Source: an uncultured Clostridia bacterium
Lineage (GTDB): Bacteria; Bacillota; Clostridia; Oscillospirales; Acutalibacteraceae
DNA: 64,000 bases
Assembly (NCBI GenBank): GCA_946500295.1
Contig: CAMMVF010000001.1
Location: 1 to 64,000, forward strand
Direction of reading: 5' to 3'
Below are positions 42,677-50,706 of the stretch, piece after piece (position 1 is the first letter of the stretch; every line of letters begins with the position of its first letter). The position numbers and the translations under genes are program-made. The notes under the pieces are model-generated. The model did not search any database. It was given only the letters and a program-made list of their open reading frames with translations, and had not been told where the DNA came from.

Positions 42677-42752
42677 GCTGGTGTAGCTCAGTTGGTAGAG
42701 CAGCTGATTTGTAATCAGCAGGTCGGGGGTTCAAGTCCGTCCACCAGCTCCA
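42677..42752 (+). tRNA. tRNA-Thr (anticodon TGT)
   Basis: 76 nt: acceptor GCTGGTG/CACCAGC, anticodon stem GCTGA/TCAGC with loop TTTGTAA, T-arm with GTTCAAGTC, CCA encoded. Confidence 0.93.
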
Positions 42753-42757
42753 AATAT

Positions 42758-42842
42758 GGGAGATTTCCCGAGTGGCCAAAGGGGGCAGACTGTAAATCTG
42801 TTGCAACTTGCTTCGGTGGTTCGAATCCACCATCTCCCACCA
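42758..42842 (+). tRNA. tRNA-Tyr (anticodon GTA)
   Basis: 85 nt with the long variable arm of class II tRNAs: acceptor GGGAGAT/ATCTCCC, anticodon stem GCAGA/TCTGT around CTGTAAA, T-arm GGTGGTTCGAATCCACC, CCA encoded. Five bases separate it from tRNA-Thr. Confidence 0.95.
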
Positions 42843-42848
42843 GAGTGG

Positions 42849-42888
42849 AAAACCGTCTTAAACATTATGTTTGAGACGGTTTTGTTTT
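42849..42888 (+). terminator. Terminator of the tRNA pair
   Basis: AAACCGTCTTAAAC / GTTTGAGACGGTTTT stem followed by GTTTTTG. Confidence 0.85.
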
Positions 42889-43147
42889 TGTTTAAACAGG
42901 AACTTATGCAGGCGAAAATTTCCTTTTCTAACGACGTTCTAACAATGTATTGATAAGTAAAGTCTTGCTATCTTTAAATTAGTGATTTTACCCTCTGCCT
43001 TTATTGGTTTGCCCTGCCTATTATATCTTCACTTGTTAGCAGGCTTCTTTGTGTGTTAACATACCCTATAATTCCCATCAGCCGGTAATGACTGGGTATG
43101 CTTGTACAGGAGTATAGATTTGCGCACCTTAATGAGGTTGGTTTTTC

Positions 43148-43176
43148 TTGACAGCTTTTTTGACAGACATTATAAT
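43148..43176 (+). promoter_or_regulatory. Consensus sigma-A promoter with long leader
   Basis: TTGACA, 17 bp, TATAAT. The nearest gene downstream begins 230 bp away at 43409, so the transcript would have a leader of about 225 nt. No known riboswitch was recognised in it. 42889-43147 holds no supported gene. Confidence 0.7.
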
Positions 43177-43408
43177 TGTACATAGTGTAAGCGGTAAAAT
43201 ACTTATCTTCGGTTAAGAATCCGAGCGGTTTTGTGAGTGAACTTTTGTCAGATTAAAAAATAGTTCCTGTAAAGAATTATCACTACTGAAATGAGCTGAC
43301 GGAGTATGAGAAAAATGCGTCGGAAAGCTCAAGGATATTTAATCGGTGATTAGTATAAGCTTTAGTGACCTTGTAATCAACAAATTTTTAATGAAGGAGA
43401 AATAAGCT

Positions 43409-43984
43409 ATGGAAGCTAAATTACTGGAAACAGCCAAGAGAATTCAAGGGCTGAGAGAGCTTATCGGCATCACTCCCGAGGAGATGGCTGCCGCCACCAA
43501 CACCACGGTGGAAGAGTACCTCGAGCTTGAAAGCGGAGCGTGCGACTTCGGTTTTACCTTCCTCAATAACTGTGCGGAGAAGCTCGGCGTAGATATAGTT
43601 GAAATTCTGACCGGTGAAAACCCGCATTTGTCGCACTATTCGATAGTGAGAAAGGGAGGCGGTCTGGACATTAAGCGCCGTGCAGGCTTCAAATATGAGC
43701 ATTTGGGATATCGCTTTAAAAATAAGTACGCCGAGGTTTTCAAGGTTGTAGCCCCCTACAGCGAGGAAGAGCAGGATAAGCCGATTACCCTCTCTGTTCA
43801 CGAGGGACAGGAGTTTGATTATATCCTGAAAGGGCAGCTGCTCGTTGCACTGGAGGATCATATCGAGACATTGAACGAGGGCGATTCTATTTACTACGAT
43901 TCAAGCAGAGGCCATGGAATGATCGCTACTGGCGGGGCTGACTGTGAATTTTTGGCGGTTACTATTCATCCGCCGAAAAAGTAA
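43409..43984 (+). CDS. XRE family regulator with cupin domain
   Basis: 191 residues. N-terminal helix-turn-helix (about 8-65: RIQGLRELIGITPEEMAAATNTTVEEYLELESG), C-terminal cupin (about 115-190: VHEGQEFDYILKGQLLVAL, EGDSIYYDSSRGHGM). Such proteins sense a small ligand through the cupin. Located 55 bp before an acyl-CoA synthetase, a pairing common in Clostridia and Bacteroidetes, and likely its regulator. AAGGAG precedes the ATG. Confidence 0.9.
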   Translation: MEAKLLETAKRIQGLRELIGITPEEMAAATNTTVEEYLELESGACDFGFTFLNNCAEKLGVDIVEILTGENPHLSHYSIVRKGGGLDIKRRAGFKYEHLGYRFKNKYAEVFKVVAPYSEEEQDKPITLSVHEGQEFDYILKGQLLVALEDHIETLNEGDSIYYDSSRGHGMIATGGADCEFLAVTIHPPKK

Positions 43985-44039
43985 AGGCTGAAGAGCCAAA
44001 ATTCAACGTAAAAATATCAAACTCAAGAGGTAAGAATAT

Positions 44040-45692
44040 ATGTTAAATATCCATCAGAAATTTTGCAAGGAAACCTTCCACGACGGTCGGCTTGTAGATT
44101 TTAAGCCAGTATATGACGAGAACTTTAACTTCGCCTATGATGTTATCGACGAAATTGCCAAGGCTGAGCCCGACCGCAGAGCCATGGTTTGGTGTGATTC
44201 GCATGGGGAGGAGAGGGAGTTTACCTTCGGGGATATCTCCCGCTACAGCAGCAAGGCGGCGAATCTTTTCAAATCCGTAGGAATTAAAAAGGGCGACACG
44301 GTCGTACTGGTTTTAAAGCGCCATTATCAGTTTTGGTTTGCAGTGCTGGGGCTTCACAAAATAGGAGCCGTCGGCATCCCGGCAACAAATCTTTTGACAA
44401 AAAAGGATTATGTTTATCGCTTCAATGCCGCCCATGTTACAGCGATTGTGGCGACAACTGTCGGAGAGGTGCAGGAGCATATTGATGCGGCTGTGCCGGA
44501 GTCCCCGACGCTGAAGTATAAGTTCTCCGTCAAGGGTAAGGGCAGGGATGAAAGCTGGATTGATTTTGATACAGAGCTCGAAAAGCAAAGCGATGTATTC
44601 CCCCGAGAGGACGTAAAGGCTACAGACCCGATGCTGCTTTATTTTACCTCGGGTACTACCGGTATGCCGAAGATGGTTTACCACGACAACACTTATCCCC
44701 TCGGCCACATTATAACTGCAAAATACTGGCACAATGTTGACCCCGACGGGCTTCACCTGACAATATCCGATACAGGCTGGATGAAGGCAATGTGGGGTAA
44801 GCTCTACGGTCAGTGGCTGATGGAGGCGGCTATCTTTGTCTGTGATTTTGACAAGTTCACCCCCTCGGATTTACTGCCGCTGTTTGCCAAGTACAATATA
44901 ACCACCTTCTGCGCTCCTCCGACAATTTACCGCTTTTTCATAAAGGAGGACTTGTCCAAGTACGACTTGACAAGTCTCAAGTATGTTACAACTGCCGGTG
45001 AGCCGCTCAATGCAGAGGTTTACAACCAGATTTATGCCGCTACAGGACTTAAGCTGATGGAAGCCTTCGGACAGACAGAGACTACTTTGACGCTTGGAAA
45101 TTTTGTAGGCACAACACCAAAGCCCGGTTCAATGGGAAAGCCTTCCCCGGGATATGATGTTGATTTGGTAGATGCTGATGGAAAGAGCGTCGAGACGGGA
45201 GTTGTCGGCGAGGTTGTATTGAGAACCGATAAGGGCAAGCCCTGCGGTATGTTTGACGGCTACTATGAAAATCCCGAGCTTACTAAAACGGTTTGGTATG
45301 ACAATCTGTATCACACAGGAGACACGGCATGGAAAGATGAGGACGGCTATTACTGGTATGTAGGAAGAACCGACGATATCATCAAGTCCTCGGGTTACCG
45401 CATCGGACCGTTTGAGATAGAGAGCGTTATAATGGAGCACCCGTGCTGCCTTGAGTGTGCTATTACAGGAGTTCCCGACCCGATAAGAGGTCAGGTAGTA
45501 AAGGCGACCATAGTTCTCGCAAAGGGTTACAGCCCGAGCGAGGAGCTGAAAAAGGAGATACAAAACTACGTCAAGCAGCAGACAGCCCCATATAAATATC
45601 CCAGAGTAGTAGAGTTTGTTGACGAGCTGCCAAAGACGATCAGCGGAAAAATCAGAAGAACCGTAATTAGAGGCGACGAAAAAGAAAACTGA
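44040..45692 (+). CDS. AMP-forming acyl-CoA synthetase
   Basis: 550 residues, ANL superfamily. It activates a carboxylic acid with ATP and joins it to CoA. P-loop YFTSGTTGMPKMV near 197, DTGWMKAMWGKLYG (A4 region, acetate/medium-chain branch), EAFGQTETT near 342, YHTGDTAWKDEDGYYWYVGRTDDIIKSSGYRIGP (A7-A8) and the catalytic lysine block SGKIRRTVIR near the end. The acid is probably short or medium chain, from the similarity of A4. Co-transcribed with the XRE-cupin regulator. Confidence 0.92.
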   Translation: MLNIHQKFCKETFHDGRLVDFKPVYDENFNFAYDVIDEIAKAEPDRRAMVWCDSHGEEREFTFGDISRYSSKAANLFKSVGIKKGDTVVLVLKRHYQFWFAVLGLHKIGAVGIPATNLLTKKDYVYRFNAAHVTAIVATTVGEVQEHIDAAVPESPTLKYKFSVKGKGRDESWIDFDTELEKQSDVFPREDVKATDPMLLYFTSGTTGMPKMVYHDNTYPLGHIITAKYWHNVDPDGLHLTISDTGWMKAMWGKLYGQWLMEAAIFVCDFDKFTPSDLLPLFAKYNITTFCAPPTIYRFFIKEDLSKYDLTSLKYVTTAGEPLNAEVYNQIYAATGLKLMEAFGQTETTLTLGNFVGTTPKPGSMGKPSPGYDVDLVDADGKSVETGVVGEVVLRTDKGKPCGMFDGYYENPELTKTVWYDNLYHTGDTAWKDEDGYYWYVGRTDDIIKSSGYRIGPFEIESVIMEHPCCLECAITGVPDPIRGQVVKATIVLAKGYSPSEELKKEIQNYVKQQTAPYKYPRVVEFVDELPKTISGKIRRTVIRGDEKEN

Positions 45693-45807
45693 TAATAACC
45701 AAGTAGGCGATGTCCCCTGCCGCTGTCGGCAGCTGGGGACATTCAGTCTTTCGGTGAGGTTTAATCCTCTAACCCTGAGGAGCAAAGCACACCTGCGATG
45801 ATTTAAA
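45693..45807 (+). repeat. Dispersed intergenic repeat family 1, copy F (shortened)
   Basis: Begins directly at the stop codon of the acyl-CoA synthetase with AATAACCAAGTAGGCGATGT, contains CATTCAGTCTTTCGGTGAGG and CCCTGAGGAGCAAAGCAC, and loses the CGACGG...GTCACG part before GATTTAAA. Confidence 0.8.
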
Positions 45808-45826
45808 AATACACAGTTTATACTGT

Positions 45827-45863
45827 AAGGACTGCGGAGTGTTTCGCAGTCCTTTGTTTTTTG
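45827..45863 (+). terminator. Terminator of the XRE-cupin/acyl-CoA synthetase operon
   Basis: AAGGACTGCG / CGCAGTCCTT stem followed by TGTTTTTTG, after the family 1 repeat, so the repeat is transcribed with the operon. Confidence 0.8.
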
Positions 45864-45930
45864 GGAGGCTTTTCCGCAATTTGGCAGTGTGTGATTTATC
45901 GTCAATTTTGAAGCTTAAAAATCCGGGTGC

Positions 45931-45971
45931 AAAAAACACAGCCGTGGTCTATTGAACCGAGGCTGTGTTTT
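45931..45971 (-). terminator. Terminator of the three-small-gene operon
   Basis: AAAACACAGCC / GGCTGTGTTTT stem; the A-run on the plus strand gives a U-run on the minus strand. It may work both ways. Confidence 0.75.
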
Positions 45972-45994
45972 GCCGTCTTTAATAAGCAGTCTGC

Positions 45995-46318
45995 CTACAA
46001 AATCAGATATACCAAAGCCATGACGAGGCTTGTGTCGCTGTGCTCGCCGAGAAGCAGGAGAATGATAATCAGCACCAGAGTTCTGTCCTTGTCGGCAAAA
46101 AGCTCGGTTATATCCGGAGACTGTATGTCGGTTTCGGCGGCATCGTTTATTGCAGCATGGGCTTGAGGTGCGGGCGCCGGATTCGGAGGGCTTTTTGTTT
46201 GAGAGGGTTCATTTTCCCGTGACTTAGGCGGCTGCGAGCCGGCACGGGATCTGCCGTGCATCTCCTGCATTCTGCGAACAGCCTCCATTTGCATGCTGTC
46301 GCTTGGGTTTAGCGCCAT
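45995..46318 (-). CDS. Small protein of unknown function, C-terminal hydrophobic segment
   Basis: 107 residues. A Met/Arg-rich start (DSMQMEAVRRMQEMHGR), a long Pro/Ala/Ser-rich low-complexity middle (PPNPAPAPQAHAA), and a hydrophobic stretch TLVLIIILLLLG near residue 82. GCGGAGG lies before the ATG. It is the last of three genes with 4-bp gaps. I do not recognise the family; gene status is supported by ribosome binding sites, spacing and codon use. Confidence 0.65.
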   Translation of the reverse strand: MALNPSDSMQMEAVRRMQEMHGRSRAGSQPPKSRENEPSQTKSPPNPAPAPQAHAAINDAAETDIQSPDITELFADKDRTLVLIIILLLLGEHSDTSLVMALVYLIL

Positions 46319-46322
46319 TATA

Positions 46323-46658
46323 TCAACCTCCGCTAAGCTTTTTTATCATCGGCAGCAGCCTCATCATTTGGAGCATCCTTGCCGCCTCGTCCAGCCTTTG
46401 CCTTCTGTCATTGCTTAAAAATGGGCGAAGCGCAGCCAGCAGCCTTGTGCTGTTGTCGTCCTGCTTCATCTCTCCGAGCAGTGGCATCATTTTCGTGACG
46501 GCGTTGAGTATCTCGGGGGAAAGCTGCGGCTGGCTTACAGGGGCGGGCTTTTGCTGCGGCTGATTCTGCGTCCCGAGCATATCCGCCATGCTCTTGATCT
46601 GCTCCATCGCCTGCGGATCTCCGAGTATCTTGGAAATCTGGTCGGAGAAATCGTCCAT
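46323..46658 (-). CDS. Small helical protein of unknown function
   Basis: 111 residues, predicted helical and Met/Gln-rich. The N-terminal motif ILGDPQAMEQIKSMADML resembles ILNSPQAQELMRRLK in the protein encoded just upstream, suggesting they share a short structural unit. The middle is Gln/Pro-rich. AGGGGAG precedes the ATG. Middle gene of the operon. No function recognised. Confidence 0.65.
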   Translation of the reverse strand: MDDFSDQISKILGDPQAMEQIKSMADMLGTQNQPQQKPAPVSQPQLSPEILNAVTKMMPLLGEMKQDDNSTRLLAALRPFLSNDRRQRLDEAARMLQMMRLLPMIKKLSGG

Positions 46659-46662
46659 GTTA

Positions 46663-46926
46663 TCAGCTCCCCTTGTTGCCCTTTAGCCTGCGCATCAGCT
46701 CCTGTGCCTGGGGCGAGTTCAATATCCTTTCGGTTGCCTCCCTGTCCTTGAGTATATTTTGCACCCTGTTCAGCTGTTCTTTGTCCATTCCTTTAAATAT
46801 CTCTTTTAGTCGCCCTTCTTTGGCGGCTTGTTCCAGCTTTTCAGGAGATGTACCGGCGCTCGCCCCGGCTCTGTTTAGTAGCTCGTCAAAGCTGCTTGAA
46901 TTGTTGTTGTTCTTATTTTTGCTCAT
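46663..46926 (-). CDS. Small helical protein of unknown function
   Basis: 87 residues from the chosen ATG (MSKNKNNNNSS start, Asn/Ser-rich), then charged helices (PEKLEQAAKEGRLKEIFKG, KEQLNRVQNILKDREATERI) and the ILNSPQAQELMRRLK motif near the C-terminus. The track's extra ten residues lack a ribosome binding site; GGTGGTG precedes this ATG. First gene of the trio. Confidence 0.65.
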   Translation of the reverse strand: MSKNKNNNNSSSFDELLNRAGASAGTSPEKLEQAAKEGRLKEIFKGMDKEQLNRVQNILKDREATERILNSPQAQELMRRLKGNKGS

Positions 46927-47082
46927 GTAAAACACCACCATATTATATCTGTGCACTAATCTATATTATGCCGGAAGTAAAAATATTACCATCGAAGCGA
47001 CGGCGGCTTGATTTTTTGATTTCACATAGTAGAATATAAGTTGTATAGACATACAGGCTCTTAAAATTGAAGGAGGCGCATT

Positions 47083-47550
47083 ATGAAAATTTTGGTTATG
47101 TCGGATTCTCACGGGGATTATAGAAATGTAAAAACCGCTGTTTTGGTTCAGTCAAAGGCGGAGGTGATAATCCACTGCGGCGACGGCGAGGAACAGGTGG
47201 AGATGATTCGCCACGATTTTCCTGAAAAGGCTGTGTACAGCGTAAGAGGAAACTGCGACTGGGGCTCAAGTTTGCCTACCGAGGAAATATTGAACCTTGA
47301 AGGCAAGAGGATAATGTTTACCCATGGCCATCTCTATCAGGTCAAGTGGGGCTATGACGAGATTAAGCGTTCGGCTCGCGAAAAAGGGGTCGATATACTG
47401 CTGTTCGGTCACACTCATATCCCGTATAATGTTTACGAGGATGGGCTGTATGTTATGAATCCCGGCTCAATTCACGGCTATATGGGGAGCTACGGGATTA
47501 TAGATATTGTAGATAAGGGCATAATTACAAATATAGTCAGGCTGCGCTGA
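47083..47550 (+). CDS. YfcE/MJ0936-type metallophosphoesterase
   Basis: 155 residues. Calcineurin-like phosphoesterase motifs: MSDSHGD (metal ligands), HCGDGEE, RGNCDW, THGHLYQVK and FGHTHIP. These small enzymes hydrolyse phosphodiesters with a two-metal centre; the true substrate is unknown. TGAAGGAGG precedes the ATG. In many Clostridia this gene follows the non-canonical purine NTP pyrophosphatase gene, which is absent here. Confidence 0.92.
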   Translation: MKILVMSDSHGDYRNVKTAVLVQSKAEVIIHCGDGEEQVEMIRHDFPEKAVYSVRGNCDWGSSLPTEEILNLEGKRIMFTHGHLYQVKWGYDEIKRSAREKGVDILLFGHTHIPYNVYEDGLYVMNPGSIHGYMGSYGIIDIVDKGIITNIVRLR

Positions 47551-47580
47551 GGGGTGGATAAGCTCCGGAGAAAATTATCC

Positions 47581-47609
47581 TTGACATCGGGCGGATAATA
47601 TAGTAGAAT
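47581..47609 (+). promoter_or_regulatory. Promoter of the ylxM-ffh operon
   Basis: TTGACA, 17 bp, TAGAAT. The leader contains a GGTGTAAAG/CTTTACACC hairpin at about 47617-47641 without a functional U-run. Confidence 0.65.
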
Positions 47610-47696
47610 AACACAGGTGTAAAGAAAAAAACTTTACACCCCTGCTCTCTGCGGCGCACAGAGCGGGTATTACGATATATTTATGAAGATTTAGTT

Positions 47697-48056
47697 ATGG
47701 AAAAGGACTTTAAAATTTCTCTGCTGCTGGATTTTTACGGCGAGCTTCTCTCGCCCAAGCAGCTTGCGGCTATTGAAAGCTATTATAATGAGGATTGCTC
47801 GCTCGGTGAAATAGCATCTGAGCTGGGGATAACCCGCCAGGCGGTTAGGGATATAATCAAGCGCACAGAGGGAGCGCTGATACAGATGGAGGAAAAGCTC
47901 GGTCTGTATTCGAGGTTTGAACTCATGCTTTCAGGGCTTGAAAGAATAAAAAAGTTAAGTGAAGATATAATCGCTTTAAGCGATAGTGACGAGATAAAGA
48001 GTATATCCTCCGCAATAATAAACGAGGTGGAGGGCTTGCTGAAGGGGCAGGAGTGA
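47697..48056 (+). CDS. ylxM: YlxM/UPF0122 DNA-binding protein
   Basis: 119 residues. A sigma-like helix-turn-helix at about 20-55 (LLSPKQLAAIESYYNEDCSLGEIASELGITRQAVRDIIKR). YlxM is encoded next to ffh in most Firmicutes and stimulates the signal recognition particle in streptococci. It precedes ffh by 38 bp here. Confidence 0.93.
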   Translation: MEKDFKISLLLDFYGELLSPKQLAAIESYYNEDCSLGEIASELGITRQAVRDIIKRTEGALIQMEEKLGLYSRFELMLSGLERIKKLSEDIIALSDSDEIKSISSAIINEVEGLLKGQE

Positions 48057-48094
48057 CGATATAGCTGCCGCTTTGCGAAGGGAGGAATAATTTC

Positions 48095-49456
48095 TTGGCG
48101 TTTGAAGGTTTGTCGGAAAAGCTAAGCAATGCTTTTAAAAAGCTCCGCTCAAAGGGAAAGCTTTCCGAGACGGATGTTAAGGAAGCAATGCGAGAGGTAC
48201 GGCTTGCGCTTTTGGAAGCTGACGTAAACTATAAGGTTGCCAAGGATTTCACAGCCAGGGTGACCGAAAGGGCTGTAGGCTCTGACGTTATGGAGAGTCT
48301 GACGCCGGCGCAGATGGTCGTAAAAATAGTAAACGAGGAGCTTACCAAGCTGATGGGCGGAGAACAGTCGAGGCTCAACCTCGCATCAAAGCCGCCGACG
48401 GTTATCATGCTGTGCGGACTTCAGGGCTCGGGTAAAACAACCCACGCAGGAAAGCTCGCTATGATGCTCAAGGGTCAGGGTCACAGACCATTGCTTGCTG
48501 CCTGTGACATCTACCGCCCTGCGGCTATTGAACAGCTGAAGGTGGTTGGTAACAAGGCTGGAGCGACTGTGTTTGAAATGGGCAAGGAAAACCCTGTCAA
48601 AATTGCGAAAGAGGCAATACGCCACGCCCGTGATTACGGAAACGATATCGTAATTTTGGATACAGCCGGCCGATTGCATATCGACGAGGAGCTGATGAAG
48701 GAGCTTGAAAACATAAAGGCGGAGGTAAATCCGAATGAGATTTTCCTGGTTGTCGATGCTATGACCGGACAGGACGCCGTAAATGTTGCTAAACGCTTTA
48801 ACGACTTGCTTGAGATAACCGGCGTTATCCTGACAAAGCTCGACGGCGATACCCGAGGCGGCGCAGCTTTGTCCGTAAGAGCCGTAACGGGCAAGCCGAT
48901 AAAGTACGCAGGTACGGGCGAGAAGCTCTCCGATTTGGAGGTTTTTCACCCGGACAGAATGGCAAGCAGAATTCTCGGTATGGGCGATGTGCTCACCTTG
49001 ATTGAGGAGGCCGAGAGCAAGCTCGACCAGAAAAAAGCCGAGGAGCTTGCCGAGAAGATGGCGAAGAACAAGTTCGACTACAACGATCTTCTCGACCAGT
49101 TTATGCAGATAAAGAAGATGGGACCGATAAAGGGAATCCTCGCAAAGCTCCCGGGCGTTGGTAAACAGCTTGACGATGTAGATATCGACGACAGAGTAAT
49201 GGACAGGACTGCGGCGATTATCCTCTCTATGACTAAGGAGGAGAGGGAGAAGCCCTCGCTGTTAAACGCATCCAGAAAGAAAAGAATAGCCGCAGGCAGC
49301 GGAATGAAAGTTGAGGACGTAAACCGTCTCATTAAGCAGTTTGAGCAGATGCAGAAGATGATGAAGCAGTTCGGCTCAAAGGGCAAAGGCAAGAGAAGAA
49401 GATTCCCCGGAGGGCTGCCGGGACTTGGCGGTCCGATGAATCCTATGGGAAGGTAA
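48095..49456 (+). CDS. ffh: Signal recognition particle protein Ffh
   Basis: 453 residues. The SRP54 GTPase guides nascent membrane and secreted proteins to the translocon. N-domain at 1-90; G-domain with GLQGSGKTTHAGKLA, DTAGRLHIDEEL and TKLDGDTRGGAALSV; methionine-rich M-domain from about 320 that binds SRP RNA and signal peptides, ending in a Lys/Arg/Gly-rich tail. The start is TTG after GGGAGG. It is in the classical ylxM-ffh-rpsP-khpA gene order. Confidence 0.97.
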   Translation: MAFEGLSEKLSNAFKKLRSKGKLSETDVKEAMREVRLALLEADVNYKVAKDFTARVTERAVGSDVMESLTPAQMVVKIVNEELTKLMGGEQSRLNLASKPPTVIMLCGLQGSGKTTHAGKLAMMLKGQGHRPLLAACDIYRPAAIEQLKVVGNKAGATVFEMGKENPVKIAKEAIRHARDYGNDIVILDTAGRLHIDEELMKELENIKAEVNPNEIFLVVDAMTGQDAVNVAKRFNDLLEITGVILTKLDGDTRGGAALSVRAVTGKPIKYAGTGEKLSDLEVFHPDRMASRILGMGDVLTLIEEAESKLDQKKAEELAEKMAKNKFDYNDLLDQFMQIKKMGPIKGILAKLPGVGKQLDDVDIDDRVMDRTAAIILSMTKEEREKPSLLNASRKKRIAAGSGMKVEDVNRLIKQFEQMQKMMKQFGSKGKGKRRRFPGGLPGLGGPMNPMGR

Positions 49457-49531
49457 ATTGTATTCATCCAAATGTTTACAAACAAGTATATTTGGTGAAA
49501 ATATAGTATTTTGATTTTGGAGGTGAAAATA

Positions 49532-49774
49532 ATGGCAGTAAAGATCAGACTCCGCCGTATGGGCGCTAAGAAAGCTCCGTTTTACCGTATTGTAGTTGCT
49601 GATTCAAGATATCCCAGAGATGGTCGTTTCATTGAGGAGGTAGGCTACTACAACCCGACAAAGGATCCCGTTGAGCTTAAAATTGACGGTGATAAGGTAA
49701 AGGAGTGGATCGGCAAGGGTGCTCAGCCCACCGATACAGTTAAGGCTATTTTGAAAAAGAACAGCATTATTTAA
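49532..49774 (+). CDS. rpsP: 30S ribosomal protein S16
   Basis: 80 residues starting [20 protein letters not shown], the standard S16 sequence, with [19 protein letters not shown]. The ATG follows TTGGAGGTG; the track's start is seven codons earlier. Same operon as ffh. Confidence 0.98.
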   Translation: MAVKIRLRRMGAKKAPFYRIVVADSRYPRDGRFIEEVGYYNPTKDPVELKIDGDKVKEWIGKGAQPTDTVKAILKKNSII

Positions 49775-49801
49775 TCAATGTGAATTGAAAGGAGATTACC
49801 A

Positions 49802-50035
49802 ATGCAGGAGTTACTCAAGGTAATTGCGCAGGGTCTTGTAGAGGATCCTTCACAGGTAAGCGTTGACAAGGACGAGCCGAACGAGGAGGGTATCATCGTA
49901 TATCACATCCACGTAGCAGAGGACGACATGGGCAGAATCATCGGCAAGCAGGGCAGAATTGCCAAGGCTATCCGCACAATCGCCCGCAGCGCAGCTATCA
50001 GAAACAACACAAAGGTAATGGTAGAGATTGACTAA
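49802..50035 (+). CDS. khpA: KH-domain RNA-binding protein KhpA
   Basis: 77 residues forming one KH domain, with the GxxG loop in RIIGKQGRIAKAIR near residue 45. KhpA partners with KhpB/Jag to bind RNA and affects cell division and translation in Firmicutes. GAAAGGAG precedes the ATG. It lies directly after rpsP, the usual position (formerly ylqC). Confidence 0.95.
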   Translation: MQELLKVIAQGLVEDPSQVSVDKDEPNEEGIIVYHIHVAEDDMGRIIGKQGRIAKAIRTIARSAAIRNNTKVMVEID

Positions 50036-50053
50036 TAACTATCTCTATTATAT

Positions 50054-50097
50054 AAACAGCGGACATCGAAAGAAATGATGTCCGCTGTTTTGTTTTA
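50054..50097 (+). terminator. Terminator of the ylxM-ffh-rpsP-khpA operon
   Basis: AAACAGCGGACATC / GATGTCCGCTGTTT perfect 14-bp stem followed by TGTTTTAGG. Confidence 0.85.
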
Positions 50098-50132
50098 GGT
50101 TGTGTTTTGCTGAAGAATATAAAAGCTCAAAA

Positions 50133-50591
50133 TTAACCCTTGCTTTTCTCTTCGATATAATTTTCAAGTATTTCCGCCGCGTCATATATAAGCAACGGGC
50201 AGGGTCTTTTTTTGTAATATACCTCAGTGCGCTGCTCGGGCGTCGGAGGGGTGGGAGCCTTTTTGTCGAGACCTAAAAGCTCACGACAGACTATTGAACC
50301 GTTTTTCTCCTTAAATTTCCCGGCAAGATATTGTATCATTGCATAACATTCCTTTTTCTCTGCGAATGCCTTCGGGGCTGAGTAGCCAAAAAGGAGTGAG
50401 GCTGCCATGCACATTCCGTTTACGGCTCCGCACACCTCTCTCATTCGTCCCAGTCCCCCGCCGAAGCCGCTTGAAATCAGCGCAGCGGTTTTTTTGTCAA
50501 TTCCGCAGTCGTCGGCAAATGCCAGAAGCACCGACTGGGCGCAGTTGTAGCCCTCTAAAAAATGCTCCTTCGCTTTATCTGCTTTACTCAT
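50133..50591 (-). CDS. C_GCAxxG_C_C family redox-type protein
   Basis: 152 residues. The family signature is spread over the sequence: GYNCAQSV near the N-terminus, GFGGGLGRMREVCGAVNGMCM in the middle, and later conserved cysteines (IVCRELLG, RPCPLL). The proteins are thought to be redox-active and are widespread in anaerobes; no reaction is defined. Divergent from the fumarase genes. TAAGGAGG-type site is present upstream of the ATG. Confidence 0.88.
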   Translation of the reverse strand: MSKADKAKEHFLEGYNCAQSVLLAFADDCGIDKKTAALISSGFGGGLGRMREVCGAVNGMCMAASLLFGYSAPKAFAEKKECYAMIQYLAGKFKEKNGSIVCRELLGLDKKAPTPPTPEQRTEVYYKKRPCPLLIYDAAEILENYIEEKSKG

Positions 50592-50647
50592 ATTTAACCT
50601 CCTTGAGCTTTCTTTGCTGTCTCACATTATAACTCAAAAAATTGCTG

Positions 50648-50676
50648 TTGAAAACCCTCAAAGCTTGGATTATAAT
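50648..50676 (+). promoter_or_regulatory. Promoter of the fumarase operon
   Basis: TTGAAA, 17 bp, TATAAT, 31 bp before the start codon. Confidence 0.8.
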
Positions 50677-50706
50677 ATAGTAACATGAATTAAATCGGGT
50701 GATAAT

